Source of the DNA: Aldehydirespirator sp965203575
GTDB taxonomy: Bacteria > Actinomycetota > Acidimicrobiia > Acidimicrobiales > Aldehydirespiratoraceae
Length of the DNA stretch: 64,000 nucleotides
Direction: 5' to 3'
Assembly: GCA_965203575.1 (NCBI GenBank)
Contig: OZ241894.1
Span: 1,364,001-1,428,000 of the forward strand
Under the pieces are notes generated by a model. The model was not told where the DNA came from and did not search any database. It saw only the letters and a program-made list of their open reading frames with translations. Position 1 is the first letter of the stretch. The number at the start of each line of letters is the position of its first letter. Positions 32,370 to 41,082 of the stretch are shown piece by piece. The position numbers were made by a program, and so were the translations under genes.

Positions 32370-33302
32370 CTATACCGACTGGCTCGGGAAGCCCAGACCC
32401 TCGTGGTCACGGCCGGACATGTCGGCGTTGAGGCGAGCCGCGGCCATCAGCTTCGACATCACCGGACCCAACTCGGCGGGGTTGTCCGGCTGGACCTCGA
32501 CCGGACCCAGGTGCCATCCCTCGGAAATGCCCAGCTTCTTGCCCCGCACATCGAACACGCGGCCGGTGACGTTGGCCGCCTCGGGGCTGGCCAGCCACGC
32601 GGTGACCACCGCGATCCAGCGGGGGTCGATGCTGTCCTTGAACTCCTCGGAGGCCTCGTCGCCGCCCATCAGCGGCGCGGTGAGGCGCGACCAGGCCGTG
32701 GGGGCCAGACAATTGACGGTCACGCCGTAGCGGACCAGCTCCTGGGCCGCGATCACCGTGAAGGCGGCGATACCGGCCTTGGCTGCGCCGTAGTTGGTCT
32801 GGCCGACGTTGCCGTAGATCCCCGACGGTGACGACGTGTTGATGATCCGCCCGTAGGTCTCCTCGCCCGACTTGGCCTTGTTGCGCCAGTACACCGCGGC
32901 GTGATGGGACGGCCCGAAGGTGCCCTTGAGGTGGACGGCCATCACGGCGTCCCAGTCGTCCTCGGTCATCGAGAACACCATCCGATCCCGCAGGATGCCG
33001 GCGTTGTTGACCACGATGTTGATGTCGCCGAACGTGTCGATGGCCTGTTGCACCATGGCCCCGGCGTCGTCGAAGCTGGCCACGCTGCCGCCGTTGACGA
33101 CCGCCTCTCCCCCGGCCGAGGTGATGGCGCCGACCACTTCGGCGGCGGGGGTCGCGTCCGCGCCTCCACCGAACTCGTCGCCGCCCAGGTCGTTGACCAC
33201 GACCTTGGCGCCGTGCTCGGCGAGCATCAGGGCGTGCTCGCGCCCGATGCCGCGTCCTGCGCCGGTGACGAGCGCCACCTTGCCTTCGAGAAGCCTGGTC
33301 AT
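32370..33302 (-). CDS. short-chain dehydrogenase (17-beta-HSD4/hydroxyacyl-CoA type)
   Basis: 310 residues. It has a canonical cofactor motif TGAGRGIGREHALMLAEHGAKVVVNDLGG, NNAG, the catalytic Ser (NTSSPSGIYG) and YGAAK. The VVVNDLGG extension and overall length match the SDR domain of multifunctional 17-beta-hydroxysteroid dehydrogenase 4-like enzymes, which oxidise 3-hydroxyacyl-CoA. It fits a lipid or steroid breakdown role with the nearby acyl-CoA dehydrogenase. The downstream intergenic end touches the histidine kinase stop directly. Confidence 0.88.
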   Translation of the reverse strand: MTRLLEGKVALVTGAGRGIGREHALMLAEHGAKVVVNDLGGDEFGGGADATPAAEVVGAITSAGGEAVVNGGSVASFDDAGAMVQQAIDTFGDINIVVNNAGILRDRMVFSMTEDDWDAVMAVHLKGTFGPSHHAAVYWRNKAKSGEETYGRIINTSSPSGIYGNVGQTNYGAAKAGIAAFTVIAAQELVRYGVTVNCLAPTAWSRLTAPLMGGDEASEEFKDSIDPRWIAVVTAWLASPEAANVTGRVFDVRGKKLGISEGWHLGPVEVQPDNPAELGPVMSKLMAAARLNADMSGRDHEGLGFPSQSV

Positions 33303-33353
33303 GGGACCTCCTGGTCTAGGGCCTGAGGCCTCGAACGCTACCGGGGTCGGCGT

Positions 33354-33962
33354 TCACCAGCCCCGGGCGACCCATTCGTCGAGGTGCGGGGACTCGTCCC
33401 CGATGGTGGTGTCGAGGCCGTGGCCGGGCAGCACGACCGTGGAGCCGTCGAAGCGGCTGAAGATCCGCTCCTCGATCGAGCGGATGATCGTCGGGAAGTC
33501 GCCCCCCTCGTACTGGGTGGCGCCCGGCCCGCCGGGGAACAGCGTGTCGCCGGTGAACAGCAGCGGCGTCCCCTCCACATGGAACGACATCGAGCCGGGG
33601 GTGTGGCCCGGGGTGTGCAGGGTGTGCAGCCGGAGACGGCCGATCTCGATGACGGTGTCGTCCTCCAGCAGGTAGTCGTAGCTGGGGAGCATGGCCGCGT
33701 CCTCGGCGGTCACTCCCACCTCGTAGCCGGCGTCGCGTACCGCGGGGATGGCCTGGATGTGGTCCCAGTGCCCGTGGGTCTCCAGCACGGTCCGCACACC
33801 GAGCCCGCGGCACAGCTCCAGCAGGCGTTCATGCTCGTTGGCCGCGTCGATCAGGACCGCCTCGCCGGTGGACGTGCAGCGGATCACGAAGACGTTGTTG
33901 TCGACCGGGCCGACGACCACCCTGTGGACCTCGACCCCGGTGTCGGACCAGTGCAGGGTCAT
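33354..33962 (-). CDS. metallo-beta-lactamase-fold hydrolase (glyoxalase II-like)
   Basis: 202 residues. The di-metal motif THGHWDH is at ~63-69, followed by the LHTPGHTPGSMSF His and the TGDTLF Asp; the last ligand sits in VLPGHGLDTTIGDE. The size fits small glyoxalase II/thioesterase-type enzymes that split thioesters of mycothiol or CoA. The gene lies 51 bp upstream (on the minus strand) of the SDR gene, so the two may be co-transcribed. Confidence 0.88.
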   Translation of the reverse strand: MTLHWSDTGVEVHRVVVGPVDNNVFVIRCTSTGEAVLIDAANEHERLLELCRGLGVRTVLETHGHWDHIQAIPAVRDAGYEVGVTAEDAAMLPSYDYLLEDDTVIEIGRLRLHTLHTPGHTPGSMSFHVEGTPLLFTGDTLFPGGPGATQYEGGDFPTIIRSIEERIFSRFDGSTVVLPGHGLDTTIGDESPHLDEWVARGW

Positions 33963-33983
33963 GGCGCCGACCCTATCGGCGGG

Positions 33984-34187
33984 TCAGTCGGCGAAGATGC
34001 GCACCTCGCCGCGGATGTCGCCGGGGGCGCCGCAGCACCAGCAGGGCACCGACGACGACCCGCGCCAAGTGACGTCGCAGCGCTCGCACCGCAGCGAGTG
34101 GGGCGCGTCGGCGAGCGCGGCCACGGCCACGCCGGTGCCGCTGGGCGGGTTCGATCGACGGATCCAGAACCGCACGGGCGTCACCAT
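33984..34187 (-). CDS. small zinc-ribbon protein
   Basis: 67 residues. A single zinc ribbon is formed by CERC (~34-37) and CWCC (~49-52) pairs, with a basic N-terminus. It lies 21 bp upstream of the hydrolase gene and may be co-transcribed with it. No catalytic motif is seen. The short length and GC-rich context leave some doubt that it is expressed, but the paired cysteines argue for a real product. Confidence 0.5.
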   Translation of the reverse strand: MVTPVRFWIRRSNPPSGTGVAVAALADAPHSLRCERCDVTWRGSSSVPCWCCGAPGDIRGEVRIFAD

Positions 34188-34231
34188 AGAGCGCGGTCAC
34201 GCGCCGGTGGATGATGCCCCCCTTCCCGCCT

Positions 34232-34270
34232 GGGCCCGAGCGGCCCGTGAGCGCAGCGAACAAGAGCGGA
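34232..34270 (+). repeat. dispersed 48-bp repeat, copy 3 (shorter)
   Basis: The core GCCCGAGCGGCCCGTGAGCG is followed by CAGCGAACAAGAGCGGA, matching the copies at 18190-18237 and 20068-20116. It lies between divergent genes, upstream of the cyclophilin start. Confidence 0.65.
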
Positions 34271-34332
34271 CATCGAGCCGGTAGGGTCGCCCGGCCGTCC
34301 CGACCCCGAACCGTGATTGCGAGGAATCCATC

Positions 34333-34893
34333 GTGGCCGCCACACCCTGCCCCGCCGAGGACGGATCGAGTCCGGTCCGTCACCAGTTCAGCCAGCCGCC
34401 GCCGATGTGCATCGATGCCTCCAAGCGCTACACGGCGACGATGGACACTTCCATGGGGTCGATCGTCATCGCGCTCGACCCGGTTGCGGCGCCCCTGACG
34501 GTCAACAACTTCGTGGTGCTGGCCCGGTACCACTACTACGACGGCGTGACCTTCCACCGCATCATCGGCGGCTTCGTCTGCCAGGGCGGCGATCCCGAGG
34601 GCACCGGCCGGGGCGGCCCCGGCTACCGGTTCGCCGACGAACTGCCCAAGCCGGGACGCTACGAGATCGGGTCGCTGGCGATGGCCAACGCCGGGCCCAA
34701 CACCAACGGCAGCCAGTTCTTCATCATCAGCGGCCCCCAGGGCGCCGGGCTCCCGCCGCAGTACTCCCTGTTCGGCAAGGTCGTCCGGGGCCTGGAGGTG
34801 GTGGAGGCCATGCAGCAGGTGGAGACCGACCGCAACGACCGCCCCCTGGTCGACGTGACCATCAACTCGGTGACGATTAGCGAGTCGGACTGA
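34333..34893 (+). CDS. peptidyl-prolyl cis-trans isomerase (cyclophilin type)
   Basis: 186 residues from GTG 34333, preceded by GAGG. Cyclophilin motifs are intact: FHRIIGGFVCQGGD (with the catalytic Arg) and ANAGPNTNGSQFFI, then LFGKVVRGLEVVEAM. There is no signal peptide, so it is cytoplasmic. A ~30-residue polar N-terminal extension precedes the catalytic domain. It speeds proline isomerisation during folding. Confidence 0.93.
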   Translation: MAATPCPAEDGSSPVRHQFSQPPPMCIDASKRYTATMDTSMGSIVIALDPVAAPLTVNNFVVLARYHYYDGVTFHRIIGGFVCQGGDPEGTGRGGPGYRFADELPKPGRYEIGSLAMANAGPNTNGSQFFIISGPQGAGLPPQYSLFGKVVRGLEVVEAMQQVETDRNDRPLVDVTINSVTISESD

Positions 34894-34974
34894 CTAGCGT
34901 CGAAGTTCCCCGCGGGCTCCGAGCGTCTGCTCAACCCGGCCCGTACCCCCAAGACCCCTACTAGGAGCATCCAG

Positions 34975-35826
34975 ATGGAGATCGGCACGGTCGGCGTGAT
35001 CGGCGTTGGAACGATGGGCAGCGGGATCGTCGAGGTCGCGGCCCGCAACGGCCTGCAGGTGGTGGCCCGAGAGGCGACGCCGGAGCTGGTGGAGGCCGGA
35101 CGGGCCCGCGTCGAGGGATCGATGGACCGGGGCGTCGCCCGGGGCAAGCTCGACGAGGCCGTACGGGAGGCCGCGTCGGTCGCGGTCACCTGGACCACGG
35201 ATCTGGACGACCTGGCCGGCTGCGACCTGGTGCTCGAGGCCGTTCCGGAGAACCTTCCGCTGAAGCTGGAGATCTTCGGTGTGCTCGACCGGGTGCTGGA
35301 TCCCGGCGCGATCATGGCCACCAACACGTCGTCGATCCCGATCATCGACGTGGCCATGGGCACATCCCGTCCCCAGCAGGTGCTGGGCATGCACTTCTTC
35401 AACCCGGCCACGGTGATGAAGCTCGTCGAGGTGATCAGCACCCAGCTCACCGACCCGGCCGTGACCGAGGCGGCCACCGCGTTCGCCACCGACACGCTCG
35501 GCAAGCGGGTGGTGCCGGCGCCGGACCGGGCCGGCTTCGTGGTCAACAAGCTGCTGGTGCCCTACATCTGCCAGGCCATCGAGATGTACGAGTCGGGGCA
35601 CGCCTCCGCCACCGACATCGACGACGCCATGAAGCTGGGCGCGGGTCATCCCATGGGTCCGCTCACGCTGGCCGACTTGATCGGACTCGACGTGTGTCTG
35701 TTCACCGCCGAGTCGCTGTACGCGGAGTACGCCGAGAGGTTCTACGCGCCTCCCCCGCTGCTTCGCCGCATGGTGGCCGCGGGCCGGCTGGGCCGCAAGA
35801 CCGGCCGCGGCTTCTACGAGTACTGA
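34975..35826 (+). CDS. 3-hydroxyacyl-CoA / 3-hydroxybutyryl-CoA dehydrogenase
   Basis: 283 residues from ATG 34975, with AGGAG 7 bases upstream. NAD-binding VGVIGVGTMGSGIVEVAARNG is followed by the Glu in LVLEAVPE, the catalytic His in GMHFFNPATVMKLVEVI, and the C-domain segment KLLVPYICQAIEMYESG with AMKLGAGHPMGPLTLADLIGLD. It oxidises the L-3-hydroxy group of acyl-CoA in fatty-acid breakdown or works in the reverse direction in butyryl-CoA metabolism. It is the second plus-strand gene after the cyclophilin, 81 bp downstream. Confidence 0.93.
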   Translation: MEIGTVGVIGVGTMGSGIVEVAARNGLQVVAREATPELVEAGRARVEGSMDRGVARGKLDEAVREAASVAVTWTTDLDDLAGCDLVLEAVPENLPLKLEIFGVLDRVLDPGAIMATNTSSIPIIDVAMGTSRPQQVLGMHFFNPATVMKLVEVISTQLTDPAVTEAATAFATDTLGKRVVPAPDRAGFVVNKLLVPYICQAIEMYESGHASATDIDDAMKLGAGHPMGPLTLADLIGLDVCLFTAESLYAEYAERFYAPPPLLRRMVAAGRLGRKTGRGFYEY

Positions 35827-35875
35827 GCCGAGGCGTCCGGCGGCCTTCCGGCGTCGTCCGGCGAACTTCCGGCTG

Positions 35876-36262
35876 TCAGGGCGAATGATCGCGCTCAACT
35901 CCCGGGAGTTGGCGCCGCCAGCGCTCGGCCGCGGCCCGAGCCTCGGCCTCGAGGGAGATGGCCCGGTAGGCCTGCCGGTGGCTGCGCAGGCGCCCGAGGT
36001 TGCGGGCGTACTCGCCGACGTAGCGCCGCAGGAACCGGATGATCCCGAGCTGGGCGTACTGCTCGACGTGGACCAGTTCGTGGGCGAGCAGGGTTCGCTT
36101 CCCGGACCGGTCGTCGTCGCGGAGCACCAGGATGAACCGGCCCACGGTCATGCCGTGGAAGCCCGGCGCGAGGAACGGAACTCTCTGCACCCGGGCCCGG
36201 CGGGCGAGGTGGGCGGGCACCAGGTCGTAGGCCGCGATCTCCTGGGGGGTCAGCCGCCTCAT
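35876..36262 (-). CDS. small HExxH metalloprotease-like protein
   Basis: 128 residues from the ATG at 36262, overlapping the HAD stop (ATGA). The motif LLAHELVHVEQY contains HExxH, with acidic residues after it (ISLEAEARAAAER) that could supply the third ligand. The size and motif match the small eCIS-core/DUF4157-like zinc-protease domain. The protein has no signal peptide. The substrate is unknown; it is coupled to a HAD phosphatase gene. Confidence 0.65.
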   Translation of the reverse strand: MRRLTPQEIAAYDLVPAHLARRARVQRVPFLAPGFHGMTVGRFILVLRDDDRSGKRTLLAHELVHVEQYAQLGIIRFLRRYVGEYARNLGRLRSHRQAYRAISLEAEARAAAERWRRQLPGVERDHSP

Positions 36263-37032
36263 GCCGGGTGGGCGCCGTAGCGTCCACCGATACCGGCCGG
36301 GCCGGCCATGCCGGGGGCCAGCTCGCCGTCGCCGTCCCAACCCCTCAACAGCTGCGGCAGATCCCGCAGGGCCTCCAGGGTGGGCACTTCGACCTCGTGG
36401 CCGTCGTGGTCGTCCTCGTGGCGCCAGGTCACGTGGTAGGGGATGTGGACCGCGGTCGCGCCCAGCTCCAGCACCGGCAGCACGTCGGAGCGCAGCGAGT
36501 TGCCGACCATCACGAACCGGGCGGGATCGATCCCGTGACGCTCCAGCAGCTCGCCGTAGACATTCGCGTCCTTGTCGGCCACGACCTCCACTCGCCAGAA
36601 CCGCTCGGCCAGGCCGCTGGCGGCCACCTTGGCCAGTTGGTCGTGCACATCGCCCTTGGTGATGACCATCAGCCGGTGGTGGCCGAGTGCGTCGAGCACC
36701 TCCTCCACACCGTCGATCAGCTCGATGGGCCGATCGAGGAGGCGTTTGCCGTAGCCGATGATGGTGGTGATGCGATCGGCGTCGATCTCGCCTCCGGTGA
36801 TGTGCACCGCGGCCTCGATCATCGACAGGGTGAACGACTTCACGCCGTAGCCGAAGCGGGGCAGGTTCGTCATCTGGATCTCATGCAGGCGGTCGTCGAC
36901 GGTGGCGGCGTCGGCCCAGGGCGACAGAAGCTCCTCGTAGTCGCGTTGCACGTCCTGGAAGAGGTCCTCGTTGTGCCACAGCGTGTCGTCGGCGTCGAAA
37001 GCGACGGTCAGAGGATGCTCGCCCGCGGTCAC
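36259..37032 (-). CDS. HAD-family hydrolase
   Basis: 257 residues from GTG 37032; a longer in-frame start would intrude on the divergent promoter region. Motif I is DADDTLW (nucleophile Asp and acid-base Asp), motif II is the VITKGD segment, and motif III/IV falls in PARFVMVGNSLRSDVLPVLELGA. A cap domain occupies ~20-95. It belongs to the phosphoglycolate phosphatase/pyrophosphatase-like group; the substrate is unknown. The start lies 105 bp from the divergent propeller gene. Confidence 0.88.
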   Translation of the reverse strand: MTAGEHPLTVAFDADDTLWHNEDLFQDVQRDYEELLSPWADAATVDDRLHEIQMTNLPRFGYGVKSFTLSMIEAAVHITGGEIDADRITTIIGYGKRLLDRPIELIDGVEEVLDALGHHRLMVITKGDVHDQLAKVAASGLAERFWRVEVVADKDANVYGELLERHGIDPARFVMVGNSLRSDVLPVLELGATAVHIPYHVTWRHEDDHDGHEVEVPTLEALRDLPQLLRGWDGDGELAPGMAGPAGIGGRYGAHPA

Positions 37033-37137
37033 GGCTCCGATCCTACGACCGCCCGATGAGAGGCTGAGCGAATGTGAGCGATCACCCAACGACAGGCGAG
37101 CGACGGCGATCCGTACCGCCGTGGGCATGCTGTAGCC

Positions 37138-38709
37138 ATGCGGGAGCGGTCGAGGACGGTGCGTCTGGTGGCGCTGTCGTTGGCGACCCTCGCGCTGGCC
37201 GCGGTGATTGTGGTGCGGTGGGCGTCCGAGGCGGACCGAGGCGAGCCCGGTGAGGCCGACGCCGCCGCGTCTTCGACCACTTCGTCGTCAACTAGCACCA
37301 CGACGACCACGACCACCACCACTACAACGACCACGACGACGACCACCACCACAACCACCATCCCGCCGTTCGAAGGTTGGGTGGATCCGGAGACTTCGGG
37401 CCAGCCCTGGGGCGACACCGTGGAGGGCCTGCTCACGTTCCGGGGGAACCCGACCCGGACCTACTACGGCAAGGGTCCGGTGCCGCGGGCGCCGGAGGTG
37501 GCTTGGCGGTTCCCCGAGGGTGATCCCCTGTGCTCGCTGTCGTCGATCGGCGGCGAGCCCCGCGAGTGGTGCGGCACCGGCTGGACGGGCCAGCCCGCCG
37601 TGTTCGAGCGGGACGGCCGCACGTGGGTGGTGGTAGGGGCGTTCAGCCGCAACGTGCACTTCCTCGACGCCGACACCGGCGAGCGTCTGCTGCCCGACTT
37701 CCCGACCGGCGACATCATCAAGGGGTCGGTGACGATCGACCCCGACGGCTATCCGCTCGTGTACGTGGGCAGCCGCGACAACAGGTACCGGGTGGTCGCC
37801 TTCGACGCGGGGACGCCCCGGGAGCTGTGGTCGCTGGGTGCTTACGACCTGGGTCCGATCGTGTGGAACGACGACTGGGACAGCTCGGGCATGGTGATCG
37901 ACGACCACCTGTTCATCGGCGGCGAGAACTCAAGGTTCCACATCGTGAAGCTGAACCGGGGCTACAGCGCCGACGGGCTGGTGACCGCCGACCCGCAGGT
38001 GGTGTTCCATGCGCCCGGATGGGACGATGAGCTGCTGGCTGCGGTGGGCCGGGAGCTGTCGATCGAGAACTCGGTGTCCATCAGCGGCGACACCGTGTAC
38101 TTCGCCAACTCGGGCGGGCTGATCCAGGGCTGGGACATCGCCGGGCTGCGGGACGACCCGGCCGCCGTGCCCGAGCGGGTGTTCCGTTTCTGGACGGGCG
38201 ACGACACCGACGCATCACTGGTGATCGATGCCGAGGGCATGATCTACGCCGGGGTCGAGTACCAGAGGGGCACGGACCGCTCCCACGAGGTGGGCCAGAT
38301 CATCAAGCTCGACCCGAGCCGGCCCGACGATCCTCTGGTGTGGAGCGTGCATGTGCGGGGCGCGCTGAACGGCTCGGGAGTGTGGGCCACTCCGGGGTTG
38401 CACCGCGATCTGCTCATCGTGCCCACCCACACCGGCCACGTCTACGGCGTGGACACCGCCACCGGGGAGGTGCGCTGGACCAAGAAGCTGCCCGGCCCCA
38501 CCTGGCCCAGCCCCGCCATCGTGGACGACGTGTGGATCCAGGGCGACTGCGGCGGCAGGCTCTACGCCTTCGACGTGAGCGACACGACGGTGGAGCCGCC
38601 CGAGCTGTGGAGCATCTCGCTGGGCGCCTGCATCGAGTCAACCCCGGCGGTGTGGGACGGCCTCATCGTGGTCGGCACCAAGGGCGGCTACATCCACGCC
38701 ATCCGCTAG
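37138..38709 (+). CDS. membrane-anchored beta-propeller (PQQ-like repeat) surface protein
   Basis: 523 residues. A short basic N-terminus and one hydrophobic segment (VRLVALSLATLALAAVIVV, ~9-27) give an uncleaved anchor or signal. Residues ~45-75 are an almost pure threonine/serine linker encoded by ACN repeats. From ~80 onward several PQQ/WD-type blades are visible (repeats with GxxYAFDxxTG-like turns such as VYGVDTATGEVRW and LYAFDVSDTTVEP). It is exposed outside the membrane. No PQQ-dehydrogenase catalytic motif is seen, so a binding or sensory role is likely. Its TAG stop shares the bases CTAG with the convergent gene. Confidence 0.75.
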   Translation: MRERSRTVRLVALSLATLALAAVIVVRWASEADRGEPGEADAAASSTTSSSTSTTTTTTTTTTTTTTTTTTTTTIPPFEGWVDPETSGQPWGDTVEGLLTFRGNPTRTYYGKGPVPRAPEVAWRFPEGDPLCSLSSIGGEPREWCGTGWTGQPAVFERDGRTWVVVGAFSRNVHFLDADTGERLLPDFPTGDIIKGSVTIDPDGYPLVYVGSRDNRYRVVAFDAGTPRELWSLGAYDLGPIVWNDDWDSSGMVIDDHLFIGGENSRFHIVKLNRGYSADGLVTADPQVVFHAPGWDDELLAAVGRELSIENSVSISGDTVYFANSGGLIQGWDIAGLRDDPAAVPERVFRFWTGDDTDASLVIDAEGMIYAGVEYQRGTDRSHEVGQIIKLDPSRPDDPLVWSVHVRGALNGSGVWATPGLHRDLLIVPTHTGHVYGVDTATGEVRWTKKLPGPTWPSPAIVDDVWIQGDCGGRLYAFDVSDTTVEPPELWSISLGACIESTPAVWDGLIVVGTKGGYIHAIR

Positions 38710-40988
38710 CGGATTAGGTCCTCTTCGCGCTGCAGGGCGCGCCAGATTGTGTGGGGGGTGGCGGGCATGTCGATGTGGTCTATGCCCAGGTGGGCCACCG
38801 CGTCGTGGATGGCGTTGAGGACGGCCGGGCCGGCGCCGACCGTGCCGGACTCGCCGATTCCCTTGGCGCCGAGCGGGTTGAGGGGCGTGGGTGTCTCCAT
38901 GGGGATCAGCTCGAAGCTGGGCAGGTCGGGAGCTGAGATCGCCGGGTAGTCGACGAGGTTGGTGGCCATCGGGTTGCCGTCGCCGTCGTAGACCATCTCC
39001 TCCAGCAGCACTTGGGCCACGCCCTGGGCGATACCGCCTTGGACCTGGCCCTCAGCTATGAGGGGGTTGATGAGCGTGCCAGCGTCGTCGCAGGCGACCA
39101 GGCGCTGAAGCGTTGTCTCGCCGGTAGCCGAGTCCACCTCGACCACGGCCAGGTGGCAGCCGAAGGCGTAGGTGTTGTCGGGCTGCTCGAAGTCCGAGAC
39201 CGCGGCCAAGGGCGCCTCACCGTGGTCAGCCGCTTGGGCGGCGATGTCGGCCCAGCCGAGGTTGGGCTGCGGCGACCCGGCCACATGGAACGTCCCCGCG
39301 GCTGTGTCGAGCACGACGTCGGCCTCAGCGGCCTCCAGCCTGGCCGCAGCATGGACGCGGGCCCGTTCCACCAGATGCCGGGCCGCGGTCAGGACCGCCG
39401 AGCCGGCCAGCTGGGCGGAGCGGGAGGCGGCCGTCAGCCCGCTGGAGGCGATCTCCGCCGTGTCGCCCGAGATCACCGTGATCTGATCGACGGGCACTCC
39501 GGTGGCATCGGCCGCGATCATGGCCCAGCAGGTGTCGTGGCCCTGCCCGAACGTGGTGGCCCCGCTGCGCACCACCAGCGACCCGTCGGCCGCTAGCTCA
39601 ATCTCACCCAACTCGCTGGGACCCATCGAGGTGCTCTCCACGAACGAGGCGATACCTATGCCGAGCAGCATCGGGTCGCCGCTGGTCCGGCGCCGTGCCT
39701 GCTCGGCTCGCAGGTCGTCATATCGGGCCGCGGCCAGCGTCCGGTCGAGGGCCTCGCCGAAGTCGCCGGTGTCGTAGGTGCTGCCCGCAGGGTTGGTGTA
39801 CGGGAAGCTCTCGGGCGCCACGAAATTGAGGCGGCGCACCTCGGCGGGGTCCATCCCGACCGTGGCGGCGTACAGGTCCACGGCCCGCTCGACGGCGTAG
39901 ATGGCCTCGGGCCGGCCGGCGCCCCGGTAGGCGGTGACCGGCGCGGTGTTGGTGACAAGGCTCTGCCCGCTGATCGAGGCGTTGGCGATCCGGTAGCAGC
40001 CGGTGAACACCTTGCGGGTGTAGGTGGGCAGGAAGGCACCGATCATCGGGTAGGCGCCCGCGTCCTGGACGACTTCGAGTTCGTAGTGGGAGATCCGTCC
40101 GGTGCGGGTGCCGCCCAGGCGGAATCGTTGAGTCTGGGCCCGGCCGTGCACGTGGGAGGCGAGGTTCTCGGCCCGGGACTCTGTCCATACCACCGGCCGG
40201 CCGACGGCGCGGGCCAGTCCGGCCAGCACGAGCTCCTCGGGCGAGGGCGAGCCTTTGGCCCCGAAGCCGCCGCCCACGTCGGGGGTCACCACCCGGACCG
40301 CGGCCCTGTCGAGCCCGTACAGGGAAGCCAGGGCGTCGCGCACCCGGTGCGGGGCCTGGGTTGAGGCGTAGAACGTGAGCCGACGGCCATCAGCGGACCA
40401 TTCCGCAGCGGCCGACCGGGGCTCCAGCGGCACGGCGGCGAGCCGCCGGTTGACCAGCGTGTCCCCCACCGTGACCTCGCACCCCGTGAAGTCCGGCGAG
40501 CCTCCGCCGTGCCCGGCTGCGGGCATGTCGAAGGCGACGTTGGTGCCCGCGCCCGGGTGGACCAGCGTGTCGTCGGTTGCGGCGTCGGGCAGAGCCACAA
40601 CCGCAGGCTGCGGATCGATGTCGACGAGGACGTGCTCGGCTGCGTCGGCGGCCGCGGCGGCCGTCTCGGCCACCACCACCGCCACCGGCTCGCCGACGAA
40701 GCGAACGGTGTCGCGGGCCAGCACCGGGCGGGTCATCCGCTGGTCGACCACCGGGATCGGCTTCAGGTCGGGCAGGTCAAGGTCGGCCGCGGTGAACACT
40801 CCGAGCACGCCGGGTTGCCTGCTGGCCTCGGCTGTGTCCACGCCGATCAGGCGCCCGCTGGCGACGGTGGAGCGCACGAAGCAGGCGTGGGCCGCACTCT
40901 TGAGCCGCAGATCGGCTACATAGCCGGCCCCTTCGGTGAGCATCCGGGGGTCCTCGGTGCGCAGCACCCGGTTGCCGAGCACGCTCAC
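38706..40988 (-). CDS. molybdopterin-binding large subunit (xanthine dehydrogenase/CoxL family)
   Basis: 760 residues from GTG 40988. The family layout is complete: N-terminal GNRVLRTEDPRMLTEGAGYVAD, Mo-binding GGGFGAKGSPSPEEL (~235-250), AYRGAGRPEA (~350), and the catalytic Glu in GAKGIGESGTVG (~715-725). The true CO dehydrogenase signature AYRCSFR is absent, so an aldehyde or purine-type substrate is more likely. The FAD and 2Fe-2S subunits that normally accompany this gene are not in the window. It converges with the propeller gene, with overlapping stops. Confidence 0.88.
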   Translation of the reverse strand: MSVLGNRVLRTEDPRMLTEGAGYVADLRLKSAAHACFVRSTVASGRLIGVDTAEASRQPGVLGVFTAADLDLPDLKPIPVVDQRMTRPVLARDTVRFVGEPVAVVVAETAAAAADAAEHVLVDIDPQPAVVALPDAATDDTLVHPGAGTNVAFDMPAAGHGGGSPDFTGCEVTVGDTLVNRRLAAVPLEPRSAAAEWSADGRRLTFYASTQAPHRVRDALASLYGLDRAAVRVVTPDVGGGFGAKGSPSPEELVLAGLARAVGRPVVWTESRAENLASHVHGRAQTQRFRLGGTRTGRISHYELEVVQDAGAYPMIGAFLPTYTRKVFTGCYRIANASISGQSLVTNTAPVTAYRGAGRPEAIYAVERAVDLYAATVGMDPAEVRRLNFVAPESFPYTNPAGSTYDTGDFGEALDRTLAAARYDDLRAEQARRRTSGDPMLLGIGIASFVESTSMGPSELGEIELAADGSLVVRSGATTFGQGHDTCWAMIAADATGVPVDQITVISGDTAEIASSGLTAASRSAQLAGSAVLTAARHLVERARVHAAARLEAAEADVVLDTAAGTFHVAGSPQPNLGWADIAAQAADHGEAPLAAVSDFEQPDNTYAFGCHLAVVEVDSATGETTLQRLVACDDAGTLINPLIAEGQVQGGIAQGVAQVLLEEMVYDGDGNPMATNLVDYPAISAPDLPSFELIPMETPTPLNPLGAKGIGESGTVGAGPAVLNAIHDAVAHLGIDHIDMPATPHTIWRALQREEDLIR

Positions 40989-41015
40989 GCCACTGCCTCC
41001 GTCTCAACCCCCGAG

Positions 41016-41067
41016 CGAAATTGATGACGAAACCGCCCGTATAGGTCCATTACTCGCATCAATTTCG
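41016..41067. terminator. long inverted repeat between CysS and molybdopterin genes
   Basis: CGAAATTGATG (41016-41026) and CATCAATTTCG (41057-41067) are perfect 11-bp arms around a 30-base centre that can also form an alternative CCGCCCG/CGGGCGG pair. It lies between two minus-strand genes, after cysS and before the large subunit start. It could terminate cysS or control the next gene. Confidence 0.5.
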
Positions 41068-41082
41068 GGCGGTGGCAGGAAT

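Noticed and set aside
37290..37370. Threonine-coding ACN run read as a CRISPR or microsatellite
   Set aside because: It lies inside a coding sequence with irregular ACN codons, so it is a protein linker. No CRISPR array with regular spacers is present in the window.
38706..40988. Carbon monoxide dehydrogenase CoxL
   Set aside because: The AYRCSFR active-site signature is absent; the matching region reads AYRGAGR.
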